Notes: a model not told the origin generated them from the letters alone. A stretch of 28,684 nucleotides of DNA from Welwitschia mirabilis (GCA_051453625.1 JBOZIK010000001.1:221809758-221838441), one strand, 5' to 3'; shown: positions 1 through 9,532, counted from the stretch's first letter. Numbers and translations: made by a program.

Positions 1-357
1 ATCAATGCAATAGTACATAACCATTGAGTTTATAAATTAATAAAACAATGATAATCTACATAAGTGGAAACACCATTTGATGCTGGAGTTCTAAGTCATT
101 TCATAAAATTCATTGATAACATTATCGAATTTAGGAGTGCATGAAACCTATGATTTTAAATTTATGTAGTAATTTTTATCTATTTCAACAATTTAAAATA
201 ATAAGATAAACTTCAATGTACCTACATGTTGGTGGCCTGNNNNNNNNNNNNNNNNNNNNNNNNNNNNNNNNNNNNNNNNNNNNNNNNNNNNNNNNNNNNN
301 NNNNNNNNNNNNNNNNNNNNNNNNNNNNNNNNNNNNNNNTTCTTCTTTCTCAAATGT
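1..357. other. Unassigned A+T-rich DNA with an N gap
   Basis: I see no gene, LTR or repeat here. Positions 240-339 are a run of 100 N. Unlike the other 100-N gaps in the window, I could not see a direct repeat on its two sides. Confidence 0.5.
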
Positions 358-632
358 TTACTCACTTACTCTAGATTGATCATCATTGTTTGAAGTATCT
401 AATCCTACTCCAAAGTACAATCTATGTTCATGTAGCCATGCACTCTCTAAGTAATGTTTAAAATTCAAGGTTCTCTTAGATATTATCATTGATTTCTTTA
501 TAGCTTTCTTCATCAATCTAAAGGATAAGGTTTGGGTATTATTGATTCTAGTTTCACTAATCTCTTTAAAGTTTTCTAACCTTATAGGTTCATGAAATGT
601 AAAAAGGTTTTCTTCTAGTGAATTAAATATTT
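358..632 (-). pseudogene. Unrecognised coding-like fragment
   Basis: The minus strand stays open for about 89 codons, bounded by stops near 632 and 358. That is long for DNA this rich in A and T. The translation has mixed, protein-like composition, with stretches reading HEPIRLENFKEISETR and SAWLHEHRLYFGVGLD. It has no clear start codon at its upstream end, and its first internal Met is well inside. I do not recognise the family. It lies downstream, on the same strand, of the Athila-like LTR, primer-binding site and leader at 1581-4257. It could therefore be a remnant of that element's internal region or an unrelated host exon. It could also be a chance open frame. Confidence 0.3.
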
Positions 633-1580
633 AAGTAGTATCATGGGTTAATTATTGGATATCTTATTCAAATCTTTAGCTTGGTTGCTTAAGTATATAG
701 TTTAATTGCTTAATTATTTAATTCATTTGCGTTTAGACTTTCATGAATCTCATAAGAGTGTTTTCTAAAAAATTTGAAAGGATTGTTGATTGTATAAAGT
801 TAACAGGTAATGATGAAATGATGACAGGTATTCAAAAGAAGATAAAGGATAAGGATCAAAGAATGATGCATACAAAGTAGAGGCTAAAGGATAAGAATTG
901 CAACAGGTGGTAGGAAGCATGAGATCAGACTCCGATGAGTTGTTATAAGGATTTTAAAACTCAAAGTTTTAAGGAGGTTGATTATGATATGGATCAAGTT
1001 AAGGATACTCTTCAAAGGTCTATCTAGGTCAAATAAAATTTTCTATAATGTGTTTAGATTGATTGTGTTTTTGAAAACTATAAAGATAGATAGGTTGAAG
1101 ATTAAAAGCTATTTGAAATAATGGAATCAAAACCCAACTCATGGTTTTATTACAAGAAAATGGTTCATGATTTTGGCTAAAGATTCATATTTTCTAGGTT
1201 TTTCACAATTTTAAAGGAGGCTTGCAAGTTAACAAGGTTTAGAGAGGTCTCAAAATGTATCAGTTCAAATAATAAAGGCTTTAGAACAATAATGTTGTCA
1301 TGCCAGTTAGGGATGATGGCAATACTAGTTAAACTAAGCAAAGACAATCACAAAAAAGATAGAGAGATCATGCAAGTTACATAAAATTTTTTGGATTATG
1401 GGGTGAAAATGTTAATAGAAACATAAAATGATACGATCTTATGACATTACATCCTAGAAAATTAAACCTAATGTTTTTAATTTTTCTTAAAAATTTTAAC
1501 TAAAATAAAAAACACAAAAAATAAACTATTAGGATTGGTTTCAATTTTAGCTCATGATCTAAGGTTAAGTTTCATCTGTA
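633..1580. other. Unassigned internal or host DNA
   Basis: No recognisable domain was found on either strand. Short open stretches on the plus strand around 900-1020 are interrupted and match nothing I know. By position, this could be the degraded leader and gag zone of the minus-strand Athila-like element whose LTR lies at 2470-4257. The T-rich minus-strand reading near 1400-1550 loosely resembles the leader of the plus-strand copy around 21600-21770. Confidence 0.3.
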
Positions 1581-1683
1581 AGAAAGTCATTATACCTGCA
1601 ACTCCAAAATATCTGATATAAAAATGAAATTTGAAATGTTAAAAAGATAAACAAACTCTAATACTTGGATAGATTTAGGCATT

Positions 1684-2563
1684 ACTAGAAAAGAATTAGT
1701 ACCTACCACTAGAAGGAAAGGAAAATAATAATCAAAGAGAAAAAAAGGGGGGACTAGTTCAGGTATCACTAGAAAAAAGACCAATACCCACCACTGGAAG
1801 GGAAATAAAACCACAAAAAATAAAGAGAAAATAACTAGTTTGGGTATCACTAGAAAAAGTACTAGTAGCCACCACTAACAAAATAAAATCTAACTAAAAT
1901 TTGCAAGAAAAAAATCATGTACTCTTTATAAATTACCATGCTAATACATTCGTGGCAGCGGCATCAAAATCTGATTACAGTCTAATAATGATCTGGATTT
2001 AAACTAAGTGAAATACTTAGTATGATTCTTCCACAAGGACATAGGAGGTAAATTAATCAAAATATACATAAGTATTCTAAGTTATAACACAAACTCAANN
2101 NNNNNNNNNNNNNNNNNNNNNNNNNNNNNNNNNNNNNNNNNNNNNNNNNNNNNNNNNNNNNNNNACTAGAAAAGAATCAGTACCTACCACTAGAAGGAAA
2201 GGAAAATAATAATCAAAGAGAAAAAAGGGGGGGACTAGTTCAGGTATCACTAGAAAGAAGACCAATACCCACCACTGGAAGGGAAATAAAACCACATAAA
2301 ATAAAGAGAAAAAAACTAGTTCGGGTATCACTAGAAAAAGTACTAGTAGCCACCACTAAAAAAATAAAATCTAACTAAAATTTGCAAGAAAAAAATCATG
2401 TACTCTTTATAAATTGCCATGCTAATACATCCCTAGCAGTGGCACCAAAATCTGATTAAAGTATAATAGTGATCTAGATTTAAACNNNNNNNNNNCCATA
2501 AGGACATAGGAGGTAAATTAATCAAAGGATACATAAGTATTCTAAGTTGTAACACAAACTCAA
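1684..2563 (-). repeat. Direct repeat spanning LTR end, PBS and leader
   Basis: Bases 1684-2098 recur at 2165-2563, with 66 N between them (2099-2164). A second run of 10 N (2486-2495) in the right copy stands where the left copy has about 27 bases. Each copy holds the LTR end, the PBS and the beginning of the leader. The copies differ at scattered positions. This may be a true local duplication of the LTR/PBS junction or two sequences wrongly placed side by side. Confidence 0.8.
2430..2447 (-). promoter_or_regulatory. Primer-binding site, tRNA-Asp type
   Basis: The minus strand reads TGGTGCCACTGCTAGGGA. The plant tRNA-Asp primer-binding site of Athila elements is TGGCGCCGTTGCCGGGGA, so 13 of 18 bases agree. 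Four of the five changes are C-to-T or G-to-A. It lies 22 bases beyond the LTR end. A more decayed copy sits at 1950-1967 in the duplicated block. Confidence 0.7.
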
Positions 2564-3169
2564 ACAAAATCAAATTAGAAGTTTAAGAAGAAAGAAGTGA
2601 TCTTCAATCAGAAACATAAGGGAATAGAATGTTCTAAGGGTCTAATTAAGTTATTCTCTGCTCCACCTTTGTTCCAATGATCCTATATCTGAAACATCCA
2701 CTCAATTATCAAGTCATTAAGGCTTAGCGTAAAGGCATAATCTCATCCATCACATGAGCGCTGGTGAGTTATCAAGTCGTTTCAATACTTTACAATCCTT
2801 CATAAGCATAGAAAGTATGATCCTAACTACAAAAGATCCATCATATAATAGGAACTATAAATTACAAAAGTAATGTTAACAACTCACATGATTTTAAAAA
2901 ATTGGAAATTAAGTAAGCTTTTTGTAAACATTGCTAATACCATTTTACTATGCATTAATAATGAAAAAATAAAACCTATTTTAAGAACTAGTTCTACCTA
3001 AACATTACTAATATCAATTGAAATTGTTAATTAATAATAAAACAGTTTAAACCAATCCTTTATCAATGAAGAAAGGATAAAGAAAGATGTTAGCACCATG
3101 ACGTCCAAGCCTCTAAGTCTTTCCATAATAAGCTAATCAAAAGATGCATACAATAAAGAGCTCAAGATC

Positions 3170-3177
3170 CTTTTATG
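3170..3177 (-). promoter_or_regulatory. Decayed TATA box in the minus-strand LTR
   Basis: The minus strand reads CATAAAAG, preceded by CACCCCCATCTCTCCC. The plus-strand copies read TATAAAAG at 19515 and 20702 after nearly the same CACCTCCATCTCTCC-type sequence. The first T has become C here, so this promoter is probably dead. Confidence 0.55.
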
Positions 3178-3214
3178 GGGAGAGATGGGGGTGAGAAGTG
3201 GCTATAATCTCTTG

Positions 3215-3480
3215 TATTATAGCATTAGGTAAAAAAGGGGTGGTTACAAGCTCTTAGCTTATAGTGTTTGGTAGAATATTCATCGTTTAGCATTAGGTAG
3301 ATAAGATTTTGTCTTGTAGCATTTGGTAAAGATTGTCTTATAATGTTATGTAGATAATATTTTGTCCTCTAGAATTAGGTACAATCTTCATCATTTATCA
3401 TTTAGTGGAGGTTCTCTTATAGTATTTGATGGAAATCATCATATAGCATTAGGTGAAATCTTGGTTATAATGAGTTTAAC
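3215..3480 (-). repeat. Degenerate minisatellite in LTR U3
   Basis: About eight units of roughly 25-34 bases follow each other, each with a core like TAGCATTAGGTAGA followed by TAAGATTTTGTC or ATCTTCATCA. Examples start near 3219, 3289, 3316, 3342, 3368 and 3446. The same repeat is in the plus-strand LTR at 19340-19480 as its reverse complement (CCAAATGCTACCTAATGA). It lies just upstream of the LTR TATA box. Confidence 0.65.
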
Positions 3481-3679
3481 ACATGTTCTTTTGAGTCAGA
3501 TTCCTCTACCAACTTGTGTTATTATCACATATCTCAAGTTCCATCTTTACATATATCTACAACATGTCTTCTAATGCTACAACTATGTGAAAACACCTTA
3601 TATCTGAATTGTGTCCATCTTCTGCCATGTGTTCTAAAATGTGGCTAAAGATCTACAATTATCATGGAGAAAAACATAA

Positions 3680-4257
3680 TATTAAATTTTATTTTAAAAA
3701 TAATAGAAGAAATATTTTATGATTAATAATTAAATTAATGTCTTTGTTTATAATAAATTATCCTGAAATACTTAATATAAATATCAATTTTCACATGTTA
3801 ACATACCCCTAACTAGTTTTTTACTAGTGCCTTAGCAAAAAGTTGATAAAGAAATGGTTACATGTGGAAAAATCATTTATGTAAAAAGTGTTCAAGTGTG
3901 CAAATGATATAATTTAAAAATGTTTTATGATTAAAGGATGTCATATCTCCTNNNNNNNNNNNNNNNNNNNNNNNNNNNNNNNNNNNNNNNNNNNNNNNNN
4001 NNNNNNNNNNNNNNNNNNNNNNNNNNNNNNNNNNNNNNNNNNNNNNNNNNNNNNNNNNNNNNNNNNNNNNNNNNNNNNNNNNNNNNNNNNNNNNNNNNNN
4101 NNNNNNNNNNNNNNNNNNNNNNNNNNNNNNNTATTAAATTTTATTTTAAAAATAATAGAAGATATATTTTATGATTAAAGTAATTAAATTAATTTCTTCA
4201 TTTATAATAAATTAGCTTGAAAGACTTGATATAAATGTTAATATTTACATTTTAACA
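3680..4257. repeat. Direct repeat around a 180-N gap
   Basis: Bases 3680-3806 recur at 4132-4260, an offset of 452. Both contain the LTR start. The gap length is not the default 100, so it was probably estimated from read pairs and the duplication may be real. The 148 bases between the left copy and the gap (3804-3951) match nothing else in the window. Confidence 0.7.
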
Positions 4258-4640
4258 ATGAATGTAAGATTCATAACCTTAAAATTTCAAGTGCTAATAG
4301 GTTATTTTCTTCCATATCCATATAATTTTTGGAATCTATTCATATAAAGTTGAATGGGATGATTTATTAATGAGGAATATAATAGTATTAACTACTTTAG
4401 CCTAATAAGGTTAAAAAGTCTTTTTTCTTATAATGATGCTTCTATCATGCTCTAGCAAGTTTCAACTATGTATCTCTACTACTCCATTATAATAGGAAAT
4501 TTTAGGAGTAGTATGCATTCACCTCTATTATATATTAGAAGTTTCTAACGTTTTAGCTGTATTTGAGTTTTTATTTATGTAACAAACTTCTTTAAAATGT
4601 CAAATATCATATCCTCAGACTTGATAAGATAAACTCAAAC
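4258..4640 (-). pseudogene. Copia integrase core, broken
   Basis: Integrase inserts the DNA copy into the host genome. The minus strand shows KSEDMIFDILKKFV at 4581-4622, the usual region before the second catalytic Asp. NGVVE at 4484-4498 matches the copia QQNGVVERKNR motif that carries the catalytic Glu. It is followed by a LLEHDRSII-like stretch corresponding to LLExARSLL. TNTIIFLINKSSHS near 4349-4395 and HLKF-GYESYIH near 4261-4300 match the linker usually read as NTVIYLINRSP and HLRVFGCxAYVHI. Several stops and frame changes are present, and the sequence ends exactly at the Athila-like LTR. It cannot make a functional protein. Confidence 0.7.
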
Positions 4641-4799
4641 TCAAAAACTAAAATAATTAATTTAAAAAAATAATATTAAGAGCTAGAAAGAGAGCATGGA
4701 TTAATAGGTCTAACAACATCATAGTAAATAAGCTATAATACACTACTAACTTTAAGATATTCATTTCTTTTAAAATTAACTCTGTGTGGTTTTTTAAGT

Positions 4800-5090
4800 T
4801 TAAATCCTCATAGAAATTAAAATTAGAAAAAAGAGTGAAAGTAATACTAAATTTAAATTAAAATATATTTAATCTAGTTTTTCTAGTGTGTCCTAAATGT
4901 TTATGCCATAAATTGTATTTTTTTGTAATAATAGCAACTTGTTCCTACGTTTTAATAGTAGTAACATGTAGACTATACATGAAAATATCTTTTTCCCTCT
5001 TTTAACATTATCATATCATTCTTTTTGATTTATATTCATCATTAGTAAATAAAATCTTATAGCTAACTCACCAAACTACTTAACAGATAG
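4800..5090 (-). pseudogene. Copia GAG-pre-integrase region, broken
   Basis: This linker lies between protease and integrase in copia polyproteins. LWHKHLGH is intact at 4888-4911, matching the family signature LWHxRLGH with both zinc-binding His residues of the integrase N-terminus. Upstream on the same strand are LFTNDEYKSK and FMYSLHVTT, matching the typical stretch after the protease. The downstream Cys pair of the HHCC finger is not recognisable. Stops are scattered through the frame. The assignment is firm because of the LWHKHLGH core; the region's edges are estimates. Confidence 0.75.
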
Positions 5091-5300
5091 TAAATTCTTT
5101 GGAATTTCTAATATTCTTGATTATTATTTATTATAAATTTGTTATTCTAATAGAATAATTCCAACACTGTAAATTTAGATATTCCTACTATTTACAAGAG
5201 AAACTAGTTTATATGAACTTGAATTATAGGCATTATGACCACTTACAGTTTGGAAAAGCATGAAAACAAGCATTACTGCCTAGTATTCAAACATCTTTTA
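5091..5300 (-). pseudogene. Copia aspartic protease, broken
   Basis: Protease cuts the polyprotein. Near 5240-5295 the minus strand can be read as WILGSNACFHAFPNCKW-like sequence over two frames. This corresponds to WILDSGCSxHMCPxRDWF, so the catalytic D-S-G is damaged. Near 5091-5130 EIPKNLLSVKxFG matches the end of the domain (IPKNLLSVSxL), just before the GAG-pre-integrase region. Frameshifts separate the two parts. Position and order support the call more than sequence quality does. Confidence 0.6.
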
Positions 5301-5424
5301 AATTTCAAATCACATTGATAATGCATGTAGAAAAATAAATGTCAAAAATGCATCTCCATTTATTTATTTTTAGTTTCTAGATTGATTTGAAATTTTCAAT
5401 GTAATATCCATTACCTTTCTTCTC

Positions 5425-5475
5425 TTAAAGACGTAATAGTCACTCTTTACATGACCCTTATATAATTAACACTCT
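5425..5475 (-). pseudogene. Copia gag zinc knuckle remnant
   Basis: The minus strand reads C-stop-L-Y-K-G-H-V-K-S-D-Y. Against the copia knuckle C-X2-C-X4-H-X4-C, the first Cys and the His are kept, the second and third Cys have become Tyr (TGY to TAY), and two residues are missing. The basic stretch FKRRKVMDI follows, as after a real knuckle. The match is weak alone, but it is in the right place between gag (14290-14760) and protease. Confidence 0.45.
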
Positions 5476-5654
5476 AAGTCTTTACTGTAAAAAGTATTAG
5501 ATTATGTTTTGTTAATTTATGTTAAACTAATGTTTTTTATGAAGTGAATCTTGTGTACATTATACAAAAAATATTAACCACTTATAGGTCAGATGCTAAA
5601 GCTAGGAATCTCACATTCTGATCACTAGAAACTTGTTAAGTTCACTTACCCTCT

Positions 5655-6370
5655 TAAGGGATCGACCATACTTTTAAGGGATCAACTGCACTTAGAGAAT
5701 ACTTTCAAAATTGAACTAAATTTAGAGGGGCCAACTAAATTTCTGAGGGGTAGATCATACCTGTGAACCTAAAAACTAGTATCCCTAAATCGATTATCAA
5801 GGAATCNNNNNNNNNNNNNNNNNNNNNNNNNNNNNNNNNNNNNNNNNNNNNNNNNNNNNNNNNNNNNNNNNNNNNNNNNNNNNNNNNNNNNNNNNNNNNN
5901 NNNNNNCAACTAAATTTCTGAGGGGTAGATCATACCTATGAACCTAAAAACTAGTATCCCTAAATCAATTATCAAGGAATCGACTAGATCTATGAGGGGT
6001 TATTTGGCTCTATGGACCTGAGAACCAATAATCTTGAACCAATTATCAAGGGGTTGACTAGACCTTTGAGGGATCGACCAGAACTAAGCTCTATGTACTT
6101 GATATTCTTGAGCTGATCATCAAAGGGTCGATTAAATACCTAAGGGATCAACTAGACCTAATGTAGAAAATTGGAATGAATCTTTATTAGGATGAGTGGA
6201 TTACTAGATAAATATGTGAGCAACTGGATGATGGATTGACTTGACCATGAGATGTTGACCATACATGGAGATGTAAGAAACTGGGATGACCAAAAATTTC
6301 ACTCAGGTCACTTGTTTAAGTCATAACACTAGGAGGGATCGACTAGACATTTGAGGGATCAACCAACTGG
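5655..6370 (+). repeat. Array of GGGATCGACCAGACC-like motifs in LTR U3
   Basis: About a dozen dispersed copies of a 12-15 base motif occur, for example GGGATCGACCATAC near 5659, GGGATCAACTGCAC near 5679, GGGATCGACCAGAAC near 6070 and GGGATCGACTAGAC near 6336. The central TCGA is a palindrome, and many copies read TCAA, the expected decay of a methylated CG. The 3' LTR has a matching set between 13050 and 13450. The array lies upstream of the TATA box, so it may be an enhancer array. Confidence 0.65.
5732..5981. repeat. Gap-flanking direct repeat (75 bases), 100-N gap 5807-5906
   Basis: Bases 5732-5806 recur at 5907-5981 with two differences. The repeat ends exactly at the gap on the left and starts exactly at the gap on the right. 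This is expected if overlapping contig ends were joined by a default 100-N spacer. Confidence 0.9.
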
Positions 6371-7090
6371 AACAGAAACAAAAATTTATATCCATTATAT
6401 ATCCATTATGTCTCCATTATGTATCCATTTTATAGTTATTTATAGCTATTATAAGCATGTTTCTAATTGTAATAAATCCTAAAATCCTTCCAATATAAAT
6501 AGCTAAGAGAGAAATCTCTAAAAGAACTTCTTGGGCTTTTTGATCTTTGGCCAAATAATTTGAAAAACTGTAATTTATCATTGTACTAGCTTGGCATTGT
6601 ATTCTTAATAAAGGATNNNNNNNNNNNNNNNNNNNNNNNNNNNNNNNNNNNNNNNNNNNNNNNNNNNNNNNNNNNNNNNNNNNNNNNNNNNNNNNNNNNN
6701 NNNNNNNNNNNNNNNNTGGATTAACCTGACTGTGAGATGTTGACCAGACATGGAGATGTAAGAAACTAGAATGACCAAAAATTTCACTCAAGTCACTTAT
6801 TTAAGTCATAACACCAGGAGGGATCGACCACACATCTAAGGGATCAACCAGCTAGAACAAAAACAAAAATTTATATCCATTATATATCCATTATGTATCC
6901 ATTTTATAGTTATTTATAGCTATTATAAGCCTGTTTTTAATTGTAATAAACCCTAAAATCCTTCCAATATAAATAGCTAAGAGAGAAATCTCTAAAAGAA
7001 CTTTTTGGACTTTTTGATCTTTGGCTAAATAATTTGAAAAACTGCAATTTATCATTGTACTAGCTTGGCATTGTATTCTTAATAAAGGAT
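6232..7090. repeat. Gap-flanking direct repeat (about 380 bases), 100-N gap 6617-6716
   Basis: Bases 6232-6616 recur from 6717 to 7090. The two copies differ by several percent, and an 11-base TATCCATTATG-type unit is present in one and absent from the other. Both copies carry the TATA box and AATAAA. The 3' LTR has only one copy, so the duplication is probably an assembly effect. Confidence 0.85.
6494..6501 (+). promoter_or_regulatory. TATA box of the SIRE-like 5' LTR
   Basis: TATAAATA lies about 115 bases upstream of AATAAA at 6609, a plausible spacing for the R region of an LTR. The duplicated copy is at 6968-6975, with its AATAAA at 7081. The 3' LTR has decayed to TAGTATAC near 13562. 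Confidence 0.55.
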
Positions 7091-7249
7091 AAGACAACAT
7101 CTATTGTATCTATACATTCATGGTGATATTTTGGCTTCATTATTGTATTGTCTATAGGAGAAGAGCTTCATTATANNNNNNNNNNTACCAAATTACAAAT
7201 GATATCAGTACATTAGGGCATTTCTTTATTACCACCACACATTGTGAAA

Positions 7250-7350
7250 GGTTGAGACTTAGTCTACAAAAGTCCATTGAAAAGTTAAGACTTAGTCTAT
7301 AAAAGTCCATTGAAAGTTTGAGACTTAGACTATAAAAATCCATATGTAAA
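7250..7350 (+). repeat. 33-base tandem repeat in LTR U5, three units
   Basis: Units begin at about 7250, 7284 and 7316 and share GTTRAGACTTAGTCTAYAAAAG. The 3' LTR has four units at 13844-13979, so the number differs between the two LTRs. Confidence 0.75.
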
Positions 7351-7651
7351 GGTTACAAGTGAACCTGCAATATCTAGAAGAGTTAACAAAGTTTTGGATT
7401 AGGCTTGGTGATAAGATGATCATTGAGAGTGGTGTAGGAGTTTTCCAAATCACTATAAAACTTACATGCATCTAATTGATATTTTATGCTTTATGTTAGT
7501 TTGATTTTTCTGAATACTTTCAGTTTCACTTTTTATGCATGAGTTTGTTAGTAATTTATTTCAAACAAGTTTTTGTTATATTGTAAGTTTATCTAAATAA
7601 TTCTTTAAAGAACATATTCACCCCCTTTCTAGGGTTCTTGATCCCCACAAT

Positions 7652-7663
7652 TGGTATCAGAGC
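7652..7663 (+). promoter_or_regulatory. Primer-binding site, initiator tRNA-Met type
   Basis: TGGTATCAGAGC is the standard plant copia primer-binding site, complementary to the 3' end of initiator tRNA-Met. It is intact and begins 2 bases after the LTR end. Confidence 0.95.
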
Positions 7664-8983
7664 TAATTTAAGTCCATTTTCATATTTTAACCAATCTAGA
7701 CTTTAGAACCCAAAAATAAGTAATTTCTTTGACAGTTTTACACTTTTGATGGGTAAAACTATGCATATTGGAAAGTCAAAATGAAAATATTCCTTAGAGC
7801 CCTAGATGCAGATATTTAAGAGATTACCTATGAAGCTTATACTATGCCTATGTTGACAAAAATAGATAAAAACGGTAATACCACTCTAGTTCCCAAATCT
7901 CAAGATCAATTAACTACTACTAATAAAGCCAAAGCCACCATAGACACCAATGCTCTTAATAAAATATTTTGTGTAGTTTATGTGGATGGGTTTAAATGTA
8001 TTATAAATTATAATCATGCTAAGAAGCCTTGGGATATTTTTGAGGTAGTTTATGAAGGAACTTCCACCATAAAGCAAGCTAAGCTATAAACGCTCATCTC
8101 TAGATTTAAAGATATTTACATGGACAAGGATGAGACATTAGAGGNNNNNNNNNNNNNNNNNNNNNNNNNNNNNNNNNNNNNNNNNNNNNNNNNNNNNNNN
8201 NNNNNNNNNNNNNNNNNNNNNNNNNNNNNNNNNNNNNNNNNNNNNNNNNNNNNNNNNNNNNNNNNNNNNNNNNNNNNNNNNNNNNNNNNNNNNNNNNNNN
8301 NNNNNNNNNNNNNNNNNNNNNNNNNNNNNNNNNNNNNNNNNNNNNNNNNNNNNNNNNNNNNNNNNNNNNNNNNNNNNNNNNNNNNNNNNNNNNNNNNNNN
8401 NNNNNNNNNNNNNNNNNNNNNNNNNNNNNNNNNNNNNNNNNNNNNNNNNNNNNNNNNNNNNNNNNNNNNNNNNNNNNNNNNNNNNNNNNNNNNNNNNNNN
8501 NNNNNNNNNNNNNNNNNNNNNNNNNNNNNNNNNNNNNNNNNNNNNNNNNNNNNNNNNNNNNGTTATTTGTTAGACTTATAAACATCATCAACTCTATGAT
8601 AAATATAGAAAAACGGTTTGATGAAGCAAAAGATTAGAAAAGTATAGAGATCTCTTCCAAAGAAATTTGAACCTAAGGACCTAGCAATCGAGAAAAGAAA
8701 GAACATCAATGCAATGGTACCAGAAGAGCTTCAAGGTAATTTATAGACTTATAAGCTAAAATTTACTAAAAATAAAAAGAAAGGTATTACTTTAAAATGT
8801 GTGCAGGAAGGATACAGGTCTAAGAAGTTGGATGAAGAATTAGATGATAATGAAGTTACTCTTCTAGCTAGAAGGTTCATAAAATTATTACATAGAAGGA
8901 AAAAGGAAGGTGAGCCAAGTAGAAGCACAAAAAGAGGACATCTAAAATACACAAAGGAGTAAGATAAAGGTATAAAATTCCAA

Positions 8984-9025
8984 TGCTACTCTTGTAAAGG
9001 ATTTGGACATATGGTAAATAAGTGT
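8984..9025 (+). other. Intact CCHC zinc knuckle in gag
   Basis: The spacing is exactly C-X2-C-X4-H-X4-C and all four ligands are kept. It is one of the best preserved protein motifs in the window. Knuckles of this type bind the element's RNA. Confidence 0.9.
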
Positions 9026-9040
9026 CCAAACACCAAAACA

Positions 9041-9532
9041 GATAACAAAATATCAAAGAATTATTTTCTTATTGCAACATGGAATAATAAGGATGAGGAT
9101 GATGATAGCAATTTAGATCAAGAATCAGATAAAGACAGCAGACTATCTTTCATGGAAATTATGCCTTCACTGCCTGATTATTTGCATATAATTGATGAAG
9201 ATTAGAATGAGCTAAAAAATACTNNNNNNNNNNNNNNNNNNNNNNNNNNNNNNNNNNNNNNNNNNNNNNNNNNNNNNNNNNNNNNNNNNNNNNNNNNNNN
9301 NNNNNNNNNNNNNNNNNNNNNNNTAGATAACAAAATATCAAAGCATTATTTTCTTATTGCAACATGGAATAATAAAAATGAGGATGATGATAGCAATTTA
9401 GATCAAGAATTAGATAAAGACAGCAGACTATCTTTCATGGAAATTATGCCTTTACTTCAAATATTACCTAGTACATCAAAGCCTGATGATTTGCATATAA
9501 TTGATGAAGATTAGAATGAGCTAAAAAATACT
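9041..9532. repeat. Gap-flanking direct repeat in gag, 100-N gap 9224-9323
   Basis: Bases 9041-9223 recur at 9326-9532. The right copy has 24 extra bases around 9456-9479, a multiple of three. The two copies are therefore different alleles or paralogues rather than the same read with errors. Confidence 0.85.

Larger units (their letters stand above)
1581..4257 (-). mobile_element. Athila-like Ty3/gypsy element, 5' end (LTR, PBS, leader)
   Basis: Read on the minus strand, this starts with an LTR beginning TG at 4257 and ending CA at 2470. A tRNA-Asp-like primer-binding site and a leader with repeated TTTCTAGTGATACC-like motifs follow. Each part has a counterpart in the same order in the plus-strand copy: LTR start at 18983, TATA box at 20702, LTR end at 21411, PBS at 21436, and the CTAGTGATTAGTACTAG leader motif near 21516. 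The TATA-to-PBS distance is about 720 bases here and about 730 there. No gag or pol was recognised downstream, so either the element is truncated or the rest lies to the left of this window. Confidence 0.7.
2470..4257 (-). repeat. Athila-like LTR (minus strand)
   Basis: The LTR starts TGTTAAAATG at 4257, and a second start-like copy reads TGTTAACATG at 3803. The 5' part (3680-3803) aligns as a reverse complement with 18983-19110. The middle holds a degenerate minisatellite and a decayed TATA box, and the right part carries a GATGGATGAGATTATGCCT-like block also seen near 21102. The apparent length of about 1.8 kb is inflated by the 180-N gap (3952-4131) and its flanking repeat. A single-copy length of about 1.3 kb agrees with the plus-strand LTR. 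Confidence 0.7.
4258..5494 (-). mobile_element. Ty1/copia element on minus strand, 3' piece (CCHC, PR, INT)
   Basis: Reading down from 5494, this shows in copia order a zinc knuckle, a protease, the GAG-pre-integrase motif, the integrase core and the linker toward RT. At 4257 it is cut off by the start of the Athila-like LTR, so RT and RNase H are absent here. At 5494 it is cut by the 5' LTR of the SIRE-like element. Its gag resumes at 14290 on the far side of that insertion. The domain order (integrase before RT) is what makes it copia rather than gypsy. Confidence 0.75.
5495..7649 (+). repeat. SIRE-like 5' LTR
   Basis: It starts TATTAGATTATG (TGTTAGATTATG with one G-to-A change) and ends GATCCCCACA. 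It aligns over its whole length with 12881-14289. It is longer (2.15 kb against 1.41 kb) mainly because of two gap-flanking duplications, 5732-5981 and 6232-7090. It contains an array of GGGATCGACC-type motifs, a TATA box, an AATAAA signal and a 33-base tandem repeat near its 3' end. A run of 10 N (7176-7185) interrupts it. Confidence 0.8.

Noticed and set aside
1590-2331. Hydrophobic minus-strand open frames, present twice, that would make membrane-like peptides
   Set aside because: They lie in the T-rich leader after the Athila-like PBS and are duplicated with it. The hydrophobic character comes from TTT/TTC/CTT codons of a pyrimidine-rich untranslated region.
3362-3574. Open frame of 70 codons on the plus strand
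   Set aside because: It lies antisense within the minisatellite and LTR of the minus-strand Athila-like element. Periodic repeats commonly leave such frames open.
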